Notes: generated from the letters alone by a model not told the origin. A DNA stretch of 64,000 nt from J027 sp965215855 (GCA_965215855.1 CBDCER010000003.1:1550001-1614000), one strand, 5' to 3'; positions 1 through 8,980 are shown, numbered from the stretch's first letter. A program made the numbers and translations.

Positions 1-438
1 AATGATGCTGGCTGAAACCAAGATGGTGAGCAGACCAATGGCGCGTTCAACTAGGACTGATGAAACAGATGTCACGGCACGCCCAGTATCGACACTGGTT
101 TCGACCATTCGGATTGCATCACCTCCCATAGAAGATCCCGGCATAAATTGACCGAAAAACGTGCCTACTAGATAGGTGCCGAACAGGCGTTGGAAGCGAA
201 TGTTGATCTGGCTGCGGCGTAGAATGAGCCACCAGCGTCCGGTTTTGATAATTGTCGCCAACACCGTCAACACAAATGCCAGAAAAATGAGTGTTAGGTC
301 AACGGACAGAAAGGTGTCGAGTAGAGCATCTTCTTGGGAAACTGAATAGATGACAATACTCAACCCAATCAGGCCAAGAAGCAACCGTCCCCAGTTCCAT
401 AAAAGGGATAGTGTTTTGCCGTTGGAAGCAGATTTCAT
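1..438 (-). CDS. Flippase-like integral membrane protein (LPG synthase TM family), 3-prime end missing
   Basis: The frame opens at an ATG at 438 and runs off the left edge after 146 codons. The visible part has a short basic N-terminus, two hydrophobic segments (about residues 15-31 and 48-62) and then the motif GGDAIRMVE followed by SVLVERAIGLL. That pair is typical of the N-terminal half of the lysylphosphatidylglycerol synthase TM / flippase-like family (UPF0104), polytopic inner-membrane proteins thought to move lipids or lipid-linked sugars. No synthase domain can be judged because the C-terminal half lies outside the window. It is separated from the upstream biotin-carrier gene by a terminator, so it is probably transcribed separately. 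The family call is fairly good; the substrate is unknown. Confidence 0.7.
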   Translation of the reverse strand, partial: MKSASNGKTLSLLWNWGRLLLGLIGLSIVIYSVSQEDALLDTFLSVDLTLIFLAFVLTVLATIIKTGRWWLILRRSQINIRFQRLFGTYLVGTFFGQFMPGSSMGGDAIRMVETSVDTGRAVTSVSSVLVERAIGLLTILVSASII

Positions 439-520
439 TGCAACTAGACCTCAGTCCACTAATATGCAAGCGAGAGCATTATAGAAAGCGCGTGTCGATG
501 GTTCAAGTTATAAAATGCAC

Positions 521-548
521 AAAAGCTGCCTCTGGTAACAGAAGCAGC
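521..548 (-). terminator. Intrinsic terminator of the biotin carrier gene
   Basis: A 10-bp stem (525-534 with 539-548, one G-U pair) and a four-base loop lie 30 bases after the stop codon of the biotin carrier gene. On the minus strand the stem is followed by TTTT at 521-524. Confidence 0.7.
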
Positions 549-577
549 ATGGATTATAGAAAAGGAAGCTATGGCAA

Positions 578-1078
578 CTAGGAAATCGAGACCAATAGTT
601 TGTTTTGCTCGACGTTCTCGCCAGCTTTAACATGGACACGATCAACAACGCCAGCACGAGGGGCCTTTAGTTCATTTTGCATCTTCATTGATTCGAGGAT
701 GGCAACTGTTTGGCCTGATTCGACTTCCTGACCTTCTTCAACGGATACAGCAACAATCAGGCCTGGCATGGGCGACATGATGGCAACTTCTCCTGAACTG
801 CTGACTAGGCTGCCGGTTGCTTTTGCCAGACGTTGTGCCCGTTCGTCAGTCACATCGACTTCGTATAGATCGCCGGTAATCAACACATAATGTTTACCAT
901 CACGCTCCTCGACAATGACTTCATAAGATTGGTTGTCAATGATTAAGGAGTAGATGGCATGTGACCCGCCGCCATGATAGAAATCGACGACACGAGCTTC
1001 GCCATTGACCAGGATTTCGCCTTCCTGGTTGATTTCAATTTCGTATGTTTCGCCACTGACGGTTGTAATATATTTCAT
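578..1078 (-). CDS. Biotin/lipoyl-attachment carrier protein (acyl-CoA carboxylase BCCP-like)
   Basis: This 166-residue protein ends in a classic biotinyl domain. The motif ESMKMQNELKAP carries the acceptor lysine, about 34 residues from the C-terminus, and a conserved PMPG lies upstream. The N-terminal half is beta-rich and resembles the linker domains before the biotinyl domain in propionyl-/acetyl-CoA carboxylase alpha chains and oxaloacetate decarboxylases. It probably carries carboxybiotin between a carboxylase and a carboxyltransferase encoded elsewhere; no partner subunit is in the window. The frame is open to 1228, but the ATG at 1078 is preceded by a good GGGAGA ribosome site and begins MKYITTVSG, so I chose it. 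Biotin is more likely than lipoate because the lysine sits in MKM. Confidence 0.85.
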   Translation of the reverse strand: MKYITTVSGETYEIEINQEGEILVNGEARVVDFYHGGGSHAIYSLIIDNQSYEVIVEERDGKHYVLITGDLYEVDVTDERAQRLAKATGSLVSSSGEVAIMSPMPGLIVAVSVEEGQEVESGQTVAILESMKMQNELKAPRAGVVDRVHVKAGENVEQNKLLVSIS

Positions 1079-1254
1079 ATAATTCTCCCGAGGCTCAACT
1101 GTGAAGTTGTTCTCAAGTACTGTATTAACGGCGCTATTCGCCGGGATAGAATAGTTAGATTCAATCCGCACCATTTTAGCACGTTGTTCGTGGCCTGTCC
1201 CCTGATTCGACTTGAAAAGCCGGAGCAATCCAGTGGCGGTAGATGATGCATAAC

Positions 1255-2091
1255 TTATTCATTGTGCCATTTGGGATTTGAATCACGGGTTTTCATGATA
1301 GATTTGACCTCCGTTAACACTCGCTGTGCAGGAGGAATATCGTCTGTGATTCTTATGACGGTGACACGTTCGACAGCCAAGTGTTGACCATCCCATCGTA
1401 AATCAACCCGACCTAGATATTCAGCGTAGCTGCCTGCTTGAACGACACGAACATCGCCAACTTGTTCCCCCTGTGGCAATAGCGCATGATAATGTCCGCC
1501 GATGATTAAAGGGACCGTATTGCGTAGTCCTCGCGCTAATTGATAATCGTCCAGCAATCCCATGTGTGATAACACCACTATTGCGTCGGCCCCTGCGGCG
1601 CGAAGCTGGGTGATGGATGTTTGAAGAACTTCTGACGCGGGAACAGTGTGTAATTGATGGTGATAGATATACTTCGAAGTATCGGCTGTAACGCCCACCA
1701 TGCCTAATCGCCATTCGCCCAGATCGAAAATCGTGGTAGCTTGTGTGCTGGGTATTGCAGTCTGGTCGGGCATGAACACATTGGCAATGAGCAATGGGAA
1801 TTGCGCTGCGGCTGCGTAATACTCAATGATCGCCATGCCATAGCGTTTCAGGCTTTTATTGCCGACAGTGGCGGCCTGACAACCAGCGACTCGTAACAGG
1901 TGATACATACCAATGCCGCGAGTTCGTTTGCTGAAGTCGGCGTTATGATCTTGGCTATCACCAGCATCGACATAAAGGACAGGAACACCGGGGTTGCTGG
2001 CGCGTATACGGTCGACCAGGGTGGCGATTTGAGCCAATCCCCTAGTTTCACCGTGTATATCATTGGAGTGTAGAATTATTAACCGTTTCAT
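1255..2091 (-). CDS. UshA-type metallophosphoesterase domain protein with altered metal motif
   Basis: The 278-residue protein matches the N-terminal catalytic domain of the 5-prime-nucleotidase/UshA family: SNDIHGE (D11, H13), VDAGDS (D42, D45), VVLSHMG and IIGGHYHALLP are all in order. The usual GNHE/GNHEFD motif is replaced by GNKSLKRYG (78-86), so the catalytic histidine is a lysine. There is no signal peptide and no C-terminal nucleotidase domain, so the protein is probably cytoplasmic. The ATG at 2091 has no clear ribosome site. It is divergent from the SH3b gene. It may hydrolyse a phosphoester with reduced activity or act as a binding protein. Confidence 0.75.
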   Translation of the reverse strand: MKRLIILHSNDIHGETRGLAQIATLVDRIRASNPGVPVLYVDAGDSQDHNADFSKRTRGIGMYHLLRVAGCQAATVGNKSLKRYGMAIIEYYAAAAQFPLLIANVFMPDQTAIPSTQATTIFDLGEWRLGMVGVTADTSKYIYHHQLHTVPASEVLQTSITQLRAAGADAIVVLSHMGLLDDYQLARGLRNTVPLIIGGHYHALLPQGEQVGDVRVVQAGSYAEYLGRVDLRWDGQHLAVERVTVIRITDDIPPAQRVLTEVKSIMKTRDSNPKWHNE

Positions 2092-2129
2092 CAGAACAAT
2101 ATTAAACTTGTCGCTATGATTTGCCCAGG

Positions 2130-2160
2130 TTGTTTTCTAATGGGCGATGTATGTTATAAT
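2130..2160 (+). promoter_or_regulatory. Putative promoter of the SH3b-repeat gene
   Basis: TATAAT at 2155-2160 is preceded by TTGTTT at 2130-2135, a spacing of 19. It lies about 80 bases before the SH3b gene start. The -10 is perfect, but the -35 and spacing are weak. Confidence 0.45.
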
Positions 2161-2237
2161 GATTTTGTCCTGCATAATAAGCGCGGATGCGTTAAACTGT
2201 TTACATGCAAATTACAACAACAAGGAGTATTCTTTCC

Positions 2238-3182
2238 ATGAAGAAATCCTGGATTATCGCTCTATTAGTTATCCTTGCGCTGACTGCCGTTGGGCCGACG
2301 CTGGCCCAGGATGGTGACGAGATCGCATTCTTGCAAGGTGTAGTGAATGCGGATGTGCTGGCGGTACGCGGTGAGGCTGATATTGCTGCCGAGGTTTTGG
2401 GCACAGTCGATCATGGTGAAGTAGTGGATGTCTTGGAAGTAGATGGCCTCTTTGCTCATGTGCGCTATGATGATCTGGAAGGCTATGCGTTTGCTGCTGA
2501 TCTGGATATTAGCCCTGCCCCATTGAACCTGGATGGTACTGCCAATACCAGCACTGATCTGGCCGTGCGTGCTGATCGAATGGTGTCAGCCGATGTCCTG
2601 ACAACCGTACCGGGTGGCGGGCATGTTGGTGTGCTGTTGGTCGATGGCTTGTGGGCGCTGGTATATACAGGTGACGCCATTGGTTGGGTGTTCGCCGCTG
2701 ATATTGATTTGGGTGAAGACAATTCTTACGCGAGCAACTTCTTGCAAGATACAGCTGATGCCGATGTGCGTAACGAGCTGGCGCTGCGTGCTGAACCTGC
2801 GATCAGTGCTGATGTCGTGACCACTATTCCGGCTGACGAGGTCGTCAGTGTGCTGTACTACAGTGACGATGGCCTGTTCGGTTATGTTTGGTATCATGGT
2901 CAAGGCGGCTGGGCGTTCGCGGCTGACTTGCATGTTACACAGCCACGTGCGTTGGGAACCGGGACCACCAATCAGGCCCGCCTCAATTTCCGTAGTGCCC
3001 CTGATACCAGCGACAACTACAACATCATCGCCCAATTGCCACTTGGCGCAGAGGTGTTGTTGTTGGGCCAGACTGAAGATGGTACGTTCCTGAACGTGCG
3101 TTATGATGGCGAGGCTGGCTGGGTTTCCACAGATTTCGTTGATAGCGAACTGGACCTGACGACATTGCCAGTGACTGGCTAA
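2238..3182 (+). CDS. Secreted protein with four bacterial SH3 (SH3b) repeats
   Basis: The protein has 314 residues. The ATG at 2238 is preceded by AAGGAG and opens a clear signal peptide (MKKSWIIALLVILALTAV, ending ALAQ-like at TLAQ). The mature part is four consecutive SH3b repeats of about 65 residues. Each has the pattern of an A/N-x-RxxP or AVRGE strand, a turn with VVxVL, and a closing GWVxAxxL (GYAFAADL, GWVFAADI, GWAFAADL, GWVSTDFV). SH3b domains bind peptidoglycan or peptides outside the cell; no catalytic domain is attached. The protein is acidic. A strong terminator follows, so this is a single-gene unit. The exact ligand cannot be told. Confidence 0.85.
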   Translation: MKKSWIIALLVILALTAVGPTLAQDGDEIAFLQGVVNADVLAVRGEADIAAEVLGTVDHGEVVDVLEVDGLFAHVRYDDLEGYAFAADLDISPAPLNLDGTANTSTDLAVRADRMVSADVLTTVPGGGHVGVLLVDGLWALVYTGDAIGWVFAADIDLGEDNSYASNFLQDTADADVRNELALRAEPAISADVVTTIPADEVVSVLYYSDDGLFGYVWYHGQGGWAFAADLHVTQPRALGTGTTNQARLNFRSAPDTSDNYNIIAQLPLGAEVLLLGQTEDGTFLNVRYDGEAGWVSTDFVDSELDLTTLPVTG

Positions 3183-3210
3183 GAACCACAACACATAAAG
3201 CATAATGTTA

Positions 3211-3243
3211 AAGAACGGTGCTTCGAATGGCCGTTCTTTTTCA
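3211..3243 (+). terminator. Intrinsic terminator between converging genes
   Basis: A perfect 8-bp stem (3211-3218 AAGAACGG with 3231-3238) is followed by a T-rich stretch. It serves the SH3b gene and could partly stop the converging HD-domain gene. Confidence 0.8.
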
Positions 3244-3245
3244 TT

Positions 3246-3830
3246 TTAACGCGAAAGCAAATCATCACGACGTTCGGTTAGGAGTGTCATCACATCCTGG
3301 ATGAGTGCTGCCATATCGAAACCGCGAAAATTGGCTGTGTTCGCCCAGAAATCGTTCAATGATTTGTAACCTGTTTTCTCATATTCAAAGGCCTGGATCA
3401 TCATTTCCAATTTGTCGGCGGCGTTGACGAGTTGGGCTTCCAGCGTTTCACGGGCCTCAAATTCTTCCCATAATGCGATATATTGCTGACCGACGGCTCC
3501 CAGACCTGATAACATCTGATGGATGGCAGCACGCTCGGTGTGTTCCTTAGCGCCAGTGGGCATCAGCAGAATAGCGGGATAAGGAATGTCAGAAATTTGA
3601 GACTCGCCAATGTCATGCAGCAACGCCATTCGCATCACCTTGGTTGTATCTAAGGCAACGCCATGCTCAACTAGAACATCGGCCAATACCATTACCAGCA
3701 ATGATGTGCGGTAAGCATGTTCCGCGATGCTTTCAGCCTCTTTGACACCGCGCAACAGCCAGCCCGTGCGTGGTAGGACCTTCAGCTTGCCGATTTCGTG
3801 TATAAATTCCAATAGTGTCTGTGCATCCAC
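3246..3830 (-). CDS. HD-domain phosphohydrolase (YfbR/HDDC2-like)
   Basis: This 194-residue protein has the HD signature ESIAEHAYRTSLL (H38), LLHDIGES (H72-D73) and NAADKLEMMIQAFEY, in the order seen in the YfbR/HDDC2 group of metal-dependent 5-prime-deoxynucleotidases and relatives. These enzymes remove phosphate from nucleoside monophosphates in the cytoplasm. Length and motif spacing fit the family. The start is a GTG at 3830 with AGGAG eight bases upstream; no better ATG exists in frame nearby. No functional link with the neighbours is obvious. The family is secure, the substrate is not. Confidence 0.82.
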   Translation of the reverse strand: MDAQTLLEFIHEIGKLKVLPRTGWLLRGVKEAESIAEHAYRTSLLVMVLADVLVEHGVALDTTKVMRMALLHDIGESQISDIPYPAILLMPTGAKEHTERAAIHQMLSGLGAVGQQYIALWEEFEARETLEAQLVNAADKLEMMIQAFEYEKTGYKSLNDFWANTANFRGFDMAALIQDVMTLLTERRDDLLSR

Positions 3831-4018
3831 GATGATTACTCCTGTTTACCTCACAATCGAGAACAGTGTCCAAAGCTGAATAAACCGGATAGAATCTAAT
3901 AGCAAATCTGACCGATACGTTTATACCCGATCCATCCATGATATTCGATTTTGGGGTTGTTCTCAAAGTCAACTCATTCGATGTGTGTTCCATGATCGTT
4001 GTGGGAAACGAGGAGCCA

Positions 4019-4495
4019 ATGAGTCTGTCACGATATGCTGAACCAATGCGTTTGTTAGCGATGCGTCTGGGAGTGTTAGAGCTGCATCAGTTAATGCAAC
4101 AACAGCCTACGGTGCATGAAGCTCTGCGCGTCAGTGTGCATTATTATGATTGGCGCAGCCCGGATAGTATCGCCACACTTACACGTGGACATGGTGACAG
4201 TTGTCAGTTGCAATTAATTTATGACAAGACACCTAAAGCTGCCCAGCTAGACCTCACAGTGCCATTGTTGCGCTATCAACAAGTTTTGGCAGCTTTGCGA
4301 CGGGCACGCTTTGATTCGTTGGATGATGAAGCGGATATGCCCCATACTAGCGTGGATCTCTGGCTGATCGAACGTATTGCGGGAAGCTTTTATCATGATG
4401 TGGTACTATGTCCGGCGCACGCAGGCGGCCATCATCGAGAGATTGTGCTGGCGTTGCGAGAAAAACTGCCCGAAGCGGTACGAGAAGGGGCATAA
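4019..4495 (+). CDS. Hypothetical protein upstream of SDR
   Basis: A soluble protein of about 158 residues that I do not recognise. It is leucine- and arginine-rich, has no signal peptide or membrane segment, and has a histidine-rich stretch near the C-terminus (CPAHAGGHHRE). The ATG at 4019 has GAGGAG just three bases upstream, which is close; ATGs at 3992 and 3938 are alternatives. It ends five bases before the SDR start, so the two are probably co-transcribed. The frame is clearly coding in codon pattern, but no function can be proposed. Confidence 0.6.
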   Translation: MSLSRYAEPMRLLAMRLGVLELHQLMQQQPTVHEALRVSVHYYDWRSPDSIATLTRGHGDSCQLQLIYDKTPKAAQLDLTVPLLRYQQVLAALRRARFDSLDDEADMPHTSVDLWLIERIAGSFYHDVVLCPAHAGGHHREIVLALREKLPEAVREGA

Positions 4496-4500
4496 GCAAT

Positions 4501-5343
4501 ATGCGAAACTATCAGGGGATATTTAGTGAGAATCGTCCGGCTAAACCACCAAAAAATCCACGTGTTGCACTGGTCACTGGTGCGACTAGTGGCATTGGGC
4601 GGGCGACGACTCTGTTGCTGGCAGCCTTGGGACATCAGGTAGTGGGGATAGGGCGCAATGAGGAACGCCTGCAAAGCCTCCAAGATGTCAGCGAGGATTT
4701 GATGGGTGACGTATTGCCTCTGGTAGGTGATGTAACTGATGGAGCAGCGATACAGCGATGTGTGGCGCAAACATTGGCACATTTTGGGCGGTTGGATGTG
4801 CTGGTTGCCAATGCTGGAGTCGGCCACCGGGGACTACTCCTGGATTCCAATTGGGATGACGTGGAAACTGTGTTGCGAACTAACATCGATGGGATGCTAC
4901 ATAGTGTTCGGGCCAGTGTTCCGGCTATGCAAGCAAGCGGTGGCGGTCATATTGTGATGATTAGCAGTGTTGTGGGGCCAGTTCCTGCGCCAGGAGCTTC
5001 GATTTATAGCGCGAGTAAAGCGGCGGTTGATAGCCTGGCGCAGGCGTTACGTATGGAATTGCGGGCGGATAATATCTGGGTGACGAATTTACTGGTTGGT
5101 CAAACAGCAACGGAATTCGCCCAACGACGCCTGGGGACATCCGGCAAAGTCGCCAGCAAATTTCCCACCATGCAGCCTGAAAGAGTGGCGGCTCAGATTG
5201 TATGGGCGATGGACCGTCGCAAACGCACCATCATTCTGCGCCATATTGACCGTTTGATTGTCGTGGGGGGGCGCTTTTTCCCCCGCATCATGGATCGTGT
5301 TTTGTTTCGGATCTATGGCCCCAAGGAAATATCTACAGAATAA
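4501..5343 (+). CDS. Short-chain dehydrogenase/reductase
   Basis: A classical SDR of 280 residues. It has the NAD(P)-binding TGATSGIGRA (26-35), NAG (104-106), catalytic S155/S156, and YSASK with Y169 and K173. The basic GRNEER after the second beta strand suggests NADP(H). The C-terminus has an amphipathic, basic segment (FFPRIMDRVLFRIYG) as seen in membrane-associated SDRs of the DltE/SDR7C type. The ATG at 4501, five bases after the upstream stop, is chosen because it is close to a GAAGGGG-like site. The substrate is not predictable from sequence. Confidence 0.87.
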   Translation: MRNYQGIFSENRPAKPPKNPRVALVTGATSGIGRATTLLLAALGHQVVGIGRNEERLQSLQDVSEDLMGDVLPLVGDVTDGAAIQRCVAQTLAHFGRLDVLVANAGVGHRGLLLDSNWDDVETVLRTNIDGMLHSVRASVPAMQASGGGHIVMISSVVGPVPAPGASIYSASKAAVDSLAQALRMELRADNIWVTNLLVGQTATEFAQRRLGTSGKVASKFPTMQPERVAAQIVWAMDRRKRTIILRHIDRLIVVGGRFFPRIMDRVLFRIYGPKEISTE

Positions 5344-5389
5344 GTATCATACATATACTATTGATATGCGCGAAAAGGAGAACTCGTTG

Positions 5390-6799
5390 ATGCTAAAGTG
5401 GCAGCGGCCTTTATCCCTCGGTTTGATTATCGCTCTGATAACTGTGTTTATTGCACCATTGCTATCCTCAATGGCAGTTGTAACCGCTCAGGACAATTGC
5501 CCAGCAGGCTTAACGCCAGAGGACTGTAATTTTCTGAACACAGCACAGCAGACCATGGATGCGGTACAGTCGTTATATATCGAGGCGTATGAGATCGACT
5601 TGCAAGCAGTATTTGACGAGCAGTTGCTAACTCTGACTGTCGTAGGTTCCGGGCCGGTGATGTTGACGGGCGATCAGGTTGCTGTTGACATTCAACTTGA
5701 TAATGCCGATCTCGCAGTCGATGGTGAAACCTATGTCGGAACGGGTGTATTCCGCATGGTCGATGATAGAGCTTTTTTGGGGAATGGTGAGGGTGATGCA
5801 ATAAACTGGCAAGGCGTGGCCTGGAATGAATTAAGTACATCATCCGATCTATTGGATGTATTGATAGAGACATTGGGGGAGTTTGACCTGTCACTGTTTT
5901 TCGTCTGGTCACGAGGGGCAGATGTGGTCATTGATGGCGAAACGCTGGCTGTTTTTCAGGCTGACTTGGATGTCGCGGCGCTGTTGTCCTCAGCCGCACT
6001 CATTGAACTATTGGCCGAAATTGCATTAGAGACCATTGAGTCCGACTTCCTCACGCCATCAACCGCGGCGATTCTCATTTCGACTTTACTGGATCAGGTT
6101 GCGGCTGAAATTATAGAAGGGACTATCGTCCGATTCACGCAGTACATTGATCCTGGCACATATTTGCTCCAGTCGGTGGCATTGGAGATTACGTTTGACA
6201 TGGGTTTCGATTTTTTGCGTGGGTTTGCGCCAGAAGTTGATGCAGCGTTACCAACGGGTAACCTCTCAATCGACCTGGAATTTCAAGCGATGCTGGGCCA
6301 GCACGATGCCAGCTTCACCATCAATCCGCCCGCAGCGTATGAAGATGTAACGGATGATTTGATTGCTTTATTGGAAGCCTTATTGTCAGGTGGGTTGTCT
6401 GAAGATGGTTTACCTTTTGGTACGGGTGAAGTTGGAACCGACGGTAGTGCCGAATTTGACATCAGTTTTGGTGAAGAGGCGATGGGTATCTTAAGCCCGA
6501 TCAATGCTACGGATACCTACCGATTTGTGGCGAGTGCTGGGGATCGTGTACAAATTGGACTGCGGGCAGAAGATCCCACGGGATTCCTGGATCCCAAAAT
6601 GGAGTTGTATAGTATCGAAGGACACTTGTTGGAAGAAAATGATGATGCATTCAACGCCCCGCCAGAATTCAATTTGGGAAGCCTAGATTCGTATATCGCT
6701 GCTGAAATTCCTACTGATGGTGAGTATTTGATTAAGGTGACATCGGTGTTTGTTGTGGAGCAAGAGGAACCTTACACGCTAATTTTGGCAGTCGAATAA
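5390..6799 (+). CDS. Secreted protein with C-terminal PPC-like domain
   Basis: The protein has 469 residues. The ATG at 5390 is preceded by AAGGAG and opens a signal peptide with a long hydrophobic core (SLGLIIALITVFIAPLLSS). The central part (about 40-350) is an acidic alpha/beta region of unknown family, reminiscent of LppX/LolA-like lipid-handling folds but without firm motifs. The last 110 residues look like a bacterial pre-peptidase C-terminal (PPC) domain: DTYRFVASAGDRVQIGLRA, a D/E-rich loop, then DGEYLIKVTSV. PPC domains bind carbohydrate or act as secretion modules. It follows the SDR gene by 46 bases. The function is unknown. Confidence 0.75.
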   Translation: MLKWQRPLSLGLIIALITVFIAPLLSSMAVVTAQDNCPAGLTPEDCNFLNTAQQTMDAVQSLYIEAYEIDLQAVFDEQLLTLTVVGSGPVMLTGDQVAVDIQLDNADLAVDGETYVGTGVFRMVDDRAFLGNGEGDAINWQGVAWNELSTSSDLLDVLIETLGEFDLSLFFVWSRGADVVIDGETLAVFQADLDVAALLSSAALIELLAEIALETIESDFLTPSTAAILISTLLDQVAAEIIEGTIVRFTQYIDPGTYLLQSVALEITFDMGFDFLRGFAPEVDAALPTGNLSIDLEFQAMLGQHDASFTINPPAAYEDVTDDLIALLEALLSGGLSEDGLPFGTGEVGTDGSAEFDISFGEEAMGILSPINATDTYRFVASAGDRVQIGLRAEDPTGFLDPKMELYSIEGHLLEENDDAFNAPPEFNLGSLDSYIAAEIPTDGEYLIKVTSVFVVEQEEPYTLILAVE

Positions 6800-6983
6800 T
6801 CGTTTGCACATCGTTTGAAAGCCACAGCCGCTTGTACTCATTTTGTTTTGATCTACAATGGGAATTGACAGGGGAATGTTGTAATAGTTGCTCCATTATC
6901 ATTATCTTGTTAACGGGCACTTCGTTAATTATGATGGGGCACTCAAAGTAGGCTGGTGGCGTCTCAACATGAGAGGTTGATTG

Positions 6984-7706
6984 ATGGATAGTGAAAAAGA
7001 ACACGAGCGCACTGTGCAAAAATTGTTCAGAGAGTTTATTAATCTTCGCCAATCGGAGGTAACTCCAGAGCAAGCCTGGCTGGCCGTTCGCAAGATGGGG
7101 GCGGATTTGAACAGCACTGATAAACGCCAACTGGCGATGATGGTTCAGACTTGGGAAGCACGCTATGGACATCAATATCGGTCGGATGTATCGGGCAACG
7201 TGCATACAACCATGACGATGTCTAAGGTCGATGGACAACAATCCGATCCACTATCTTCACGCACCAAAGCTTTAACATCACGCCCAATACCAGGTGATCA
7301 GACCCAACCGCTGATGGTGCCGGGACCCGCCCGCGCCAACGATTATTTTGGGCCAGATACTATTTTATTATTGTATATCGAGAAGGAACCAGAGCCACTG
7401 AAGGTGCTGATTTCTGATCGTGAGGATGTGATGATTGGGCGTTCGGCACCAGATAGTATCTTATTGCCAGATGTGGATTTAGGGCGGCACAGCAGCCATA
7501 AACATCAGATGGGTATATCGCGCGTTCATGCTATGCTACGTCGCGATGAGGATACACTCATCATTTCTGATGTGGGTAGCAAGAATGGTACATTCATCAA
7601 CGGTACACAGCTTCACGCACAAGAAGTTCGCGTATTGCGTGATGGCGATAAAGTACGCCTGGGAGATTTGGAGCTGCGGATAGAGTTCTATGAGCCAAAA
7701 CCATAG
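6984..7706 (+). CDS. FHA-domain protein
   Basis: A cytoplasmic protein of 240 residues. Residues 1-70 are helical and charged, 70-125 look disordered and threonine-rich, and 130-240 form a forkhead-associated domain with IGRS (151-154), SRVH (179-182) and GSKNGTFING (198-207). FHA domains bind phosphothreonine peptides, so the Thr-rich linker may itself be a target of a Ser/Thr kinase encoded elsewhere. The ATG at 6984 follows GAGAGG; a TTG directly before it is also in frame. The 180-base gap upstream holds no convincing promoter. Domain secure, role unknown. Confidence 0.85.
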   Translation: MDSEKEHERTVQKLFREFINLRQSEVTPEQAWLAVRKMGADLNSTDKRQLAMMVQTWEARYGHQYRSDVSGNVHTTMTMSKVDGQQSDPLSSRTKALTSRPIPGDQTQPLMVPGPARANDYFGPDTILLLYIEKEPEPLKVLISDREDVMIGRSAPDSILLPDVDLGRHSSHKHQMGISRVHAMLRRDEDTLIISDVGSKNGTFINGTQLHAQEVRVLRDGDKVRLGDLELRIEFYEPKP

Positions 7707-7728
7707 AGACTCTCACAGTGGAGAGCCT
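7707..7728. terminator. Possible weak bidirectional terminator
   Basis: An 8-bp stem with one mismatch (7707-7714 with 7721-7728) lies between the converging FHA and PLP-enzyme genes. There is no clean T-run, so termination is doubtful. Confidence 0.3.
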
Positions 7729-7750
7729 CGTCTAGTTGCTATCTTTTCTA

Positions 7751-8980
7751 TCAGGCAGTTGTAGATATTTGGGATTGTTCGCGCTCAGACTTTGGGGGAA
7801 TTAGATCTAGATTTTCGCCCACCGTCTCCATAATGCCTAAAGCCTGTTCCAACAAATCGCGGGTATGTGTCGCCATATAACTGGTGCGTAGCAAGCTGCG
7901 ATTGGGGGGAACACCGGGCGGGACAACAGGATTGGTATAGACGCCCGCGTCTGCCAATGCACGCCAGGCTAACGCTGTTCGCACGTCGTCTCCAATAATG
8001 ATCGGAATAACAGGTGTAACGCTCGCCCCAGTGTCAAACCCCAATTTCTTCAGTTCATCCCGCATAAAATCGGCATTTTCCCACAAGCGTTTGACGTGTT
8101 CGGGTTCATTTTCGATAATGTCTAGTGCAGTCAGTACAGTCATAGCATTGGCGGCAGGCAAACTGGCGGAGAAGATCAACGAACGTGCATTGTGTTGAAT
8201 GTAATGGATAATGTCCGCATTGCCCGCAATGAAACCGCCGATGGAAGCGAACGATTTGCTGAATGTACCCATAATTAGATCAACATCTTTACCGGGTGTC
8301 ATACCGAAATGGGCGGTCGTCCCGCGTCCCTCGCCCAAGACGCCGATGCTATGGGCATCATCGACCATCAGCCGAGCTTTATAAGTTCGGCAGATTTCGA
8401 GGATTTCGGGTAGCGGCGCAATATCCCCAAACATGCTATACACGCCGTCCACAACAACCAATTTGCCTGAATCTGCGGGGAGTTTACTGAGGACGGAACG
8501 TAAGCTATCCATGTCGTTATGCACGAATCGGCGCATCTCACCTCGTGAGAGCATAGCACCATCTACAATACAAGCATGAGCATCCTTATCCAGGATGACA
8601 AAATCGCCTTTTTGTACCAGGGACGAAATGGTTCCCAGATTGGTTTGATAACCTGTTGGGAAAACGATGGCCGCTTCCGCGCCCACAAATTCAGCCAATC
8701 GTCGGTCTAATTCCAAGTGGAATTGAAGTGTGCCATTTAGAAAGCGACTGCCCGTACAACTAGTGCCATAACGCTCAATGGCTTCTTGGGCAGCGGCCTT
8801 TACACGTGGGTGTGTGGTCAGTCCCAGATAGTTATTGGACCCCAACATAACAACTTCGCGGCCTCGAAAGGTGGCAACAGCTCCTTCCGATTCCGAAAGC
8901 GGTTGGAAATAGGGATAAATTCCGGCCTCCATTGCCTCTTTAGCAATGGTAAATTTGCCAACTTTATCGAACAGGTCCAT
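7751..8980 (-). CDS. Alpha-oxoamine synthase (serine palmitoyltransferase-like PLP enzyme)
   Basis: This 409-residue fold-type-I PLP enzyme joins an amino acid to an acyl-CoA with loss of CO2. H135 (DAHACI) stacks on PLP, VDDAHSIGVLGEGRG (206-220) binds the cofactor, and K242 in GTFSKSFASIGG forms the Schiff base. The family includes 8-amino-7-oxononanoate synthase, glycine C-acetyltransferase, 5-aminolevulinate synthase and serine palmitoyltransferase. The substrate-side motif GTSCTGSRFLNGTLQFH resembles serine palmitoyltransferase more than BioF or Kbl. The ATG at 8980 has an AAGGAAA site. No sphingolipid or biotin genes are nearby, so the substrate remains open. Confidence 0.8.
   Translation of the reverse strand: MDLFDKVGKFTIAKEAMEAGIYPYFQPLSESEGAVATFRGREVVMLGSNNYLGLTTHPRVKAAAQEAIERYGTSCTGSRFLNGTLQFHLELDRRLAEFVGAEAAIVFPTGYQTNLGTISSLVQKGDFVILDKDAHACIVDGAMLSRGEMRRFVHNDMDSLRSVLSKLPADSGKLVVVDGVYSMFGDIAPLPEILEICRTYKARLMVDDAHSIGVLGEGRGTTAHFGMTPGKDVDLIMGTFSKSFASIGGFIAGNADIIHYIQHNARSLIFSASLPAANAMTVLTALDIIENEPEHVKRLWENADFMRDELKKLGFDTGASVTPVIPIIIGDDVRTALAWRALADAGVYTNPVVPPGVPPNRSLLRTSYMATHTRDLLEQALGIMETVGENLDLIPPKSEREQSQISTTA

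Noticed and set aside
6800..6983. Promoter with TTGACA at 6865 ahead of the FHA gene
   Set aside because: No acceptable -10 lies 15-19 bases downstream, so I did not call it.
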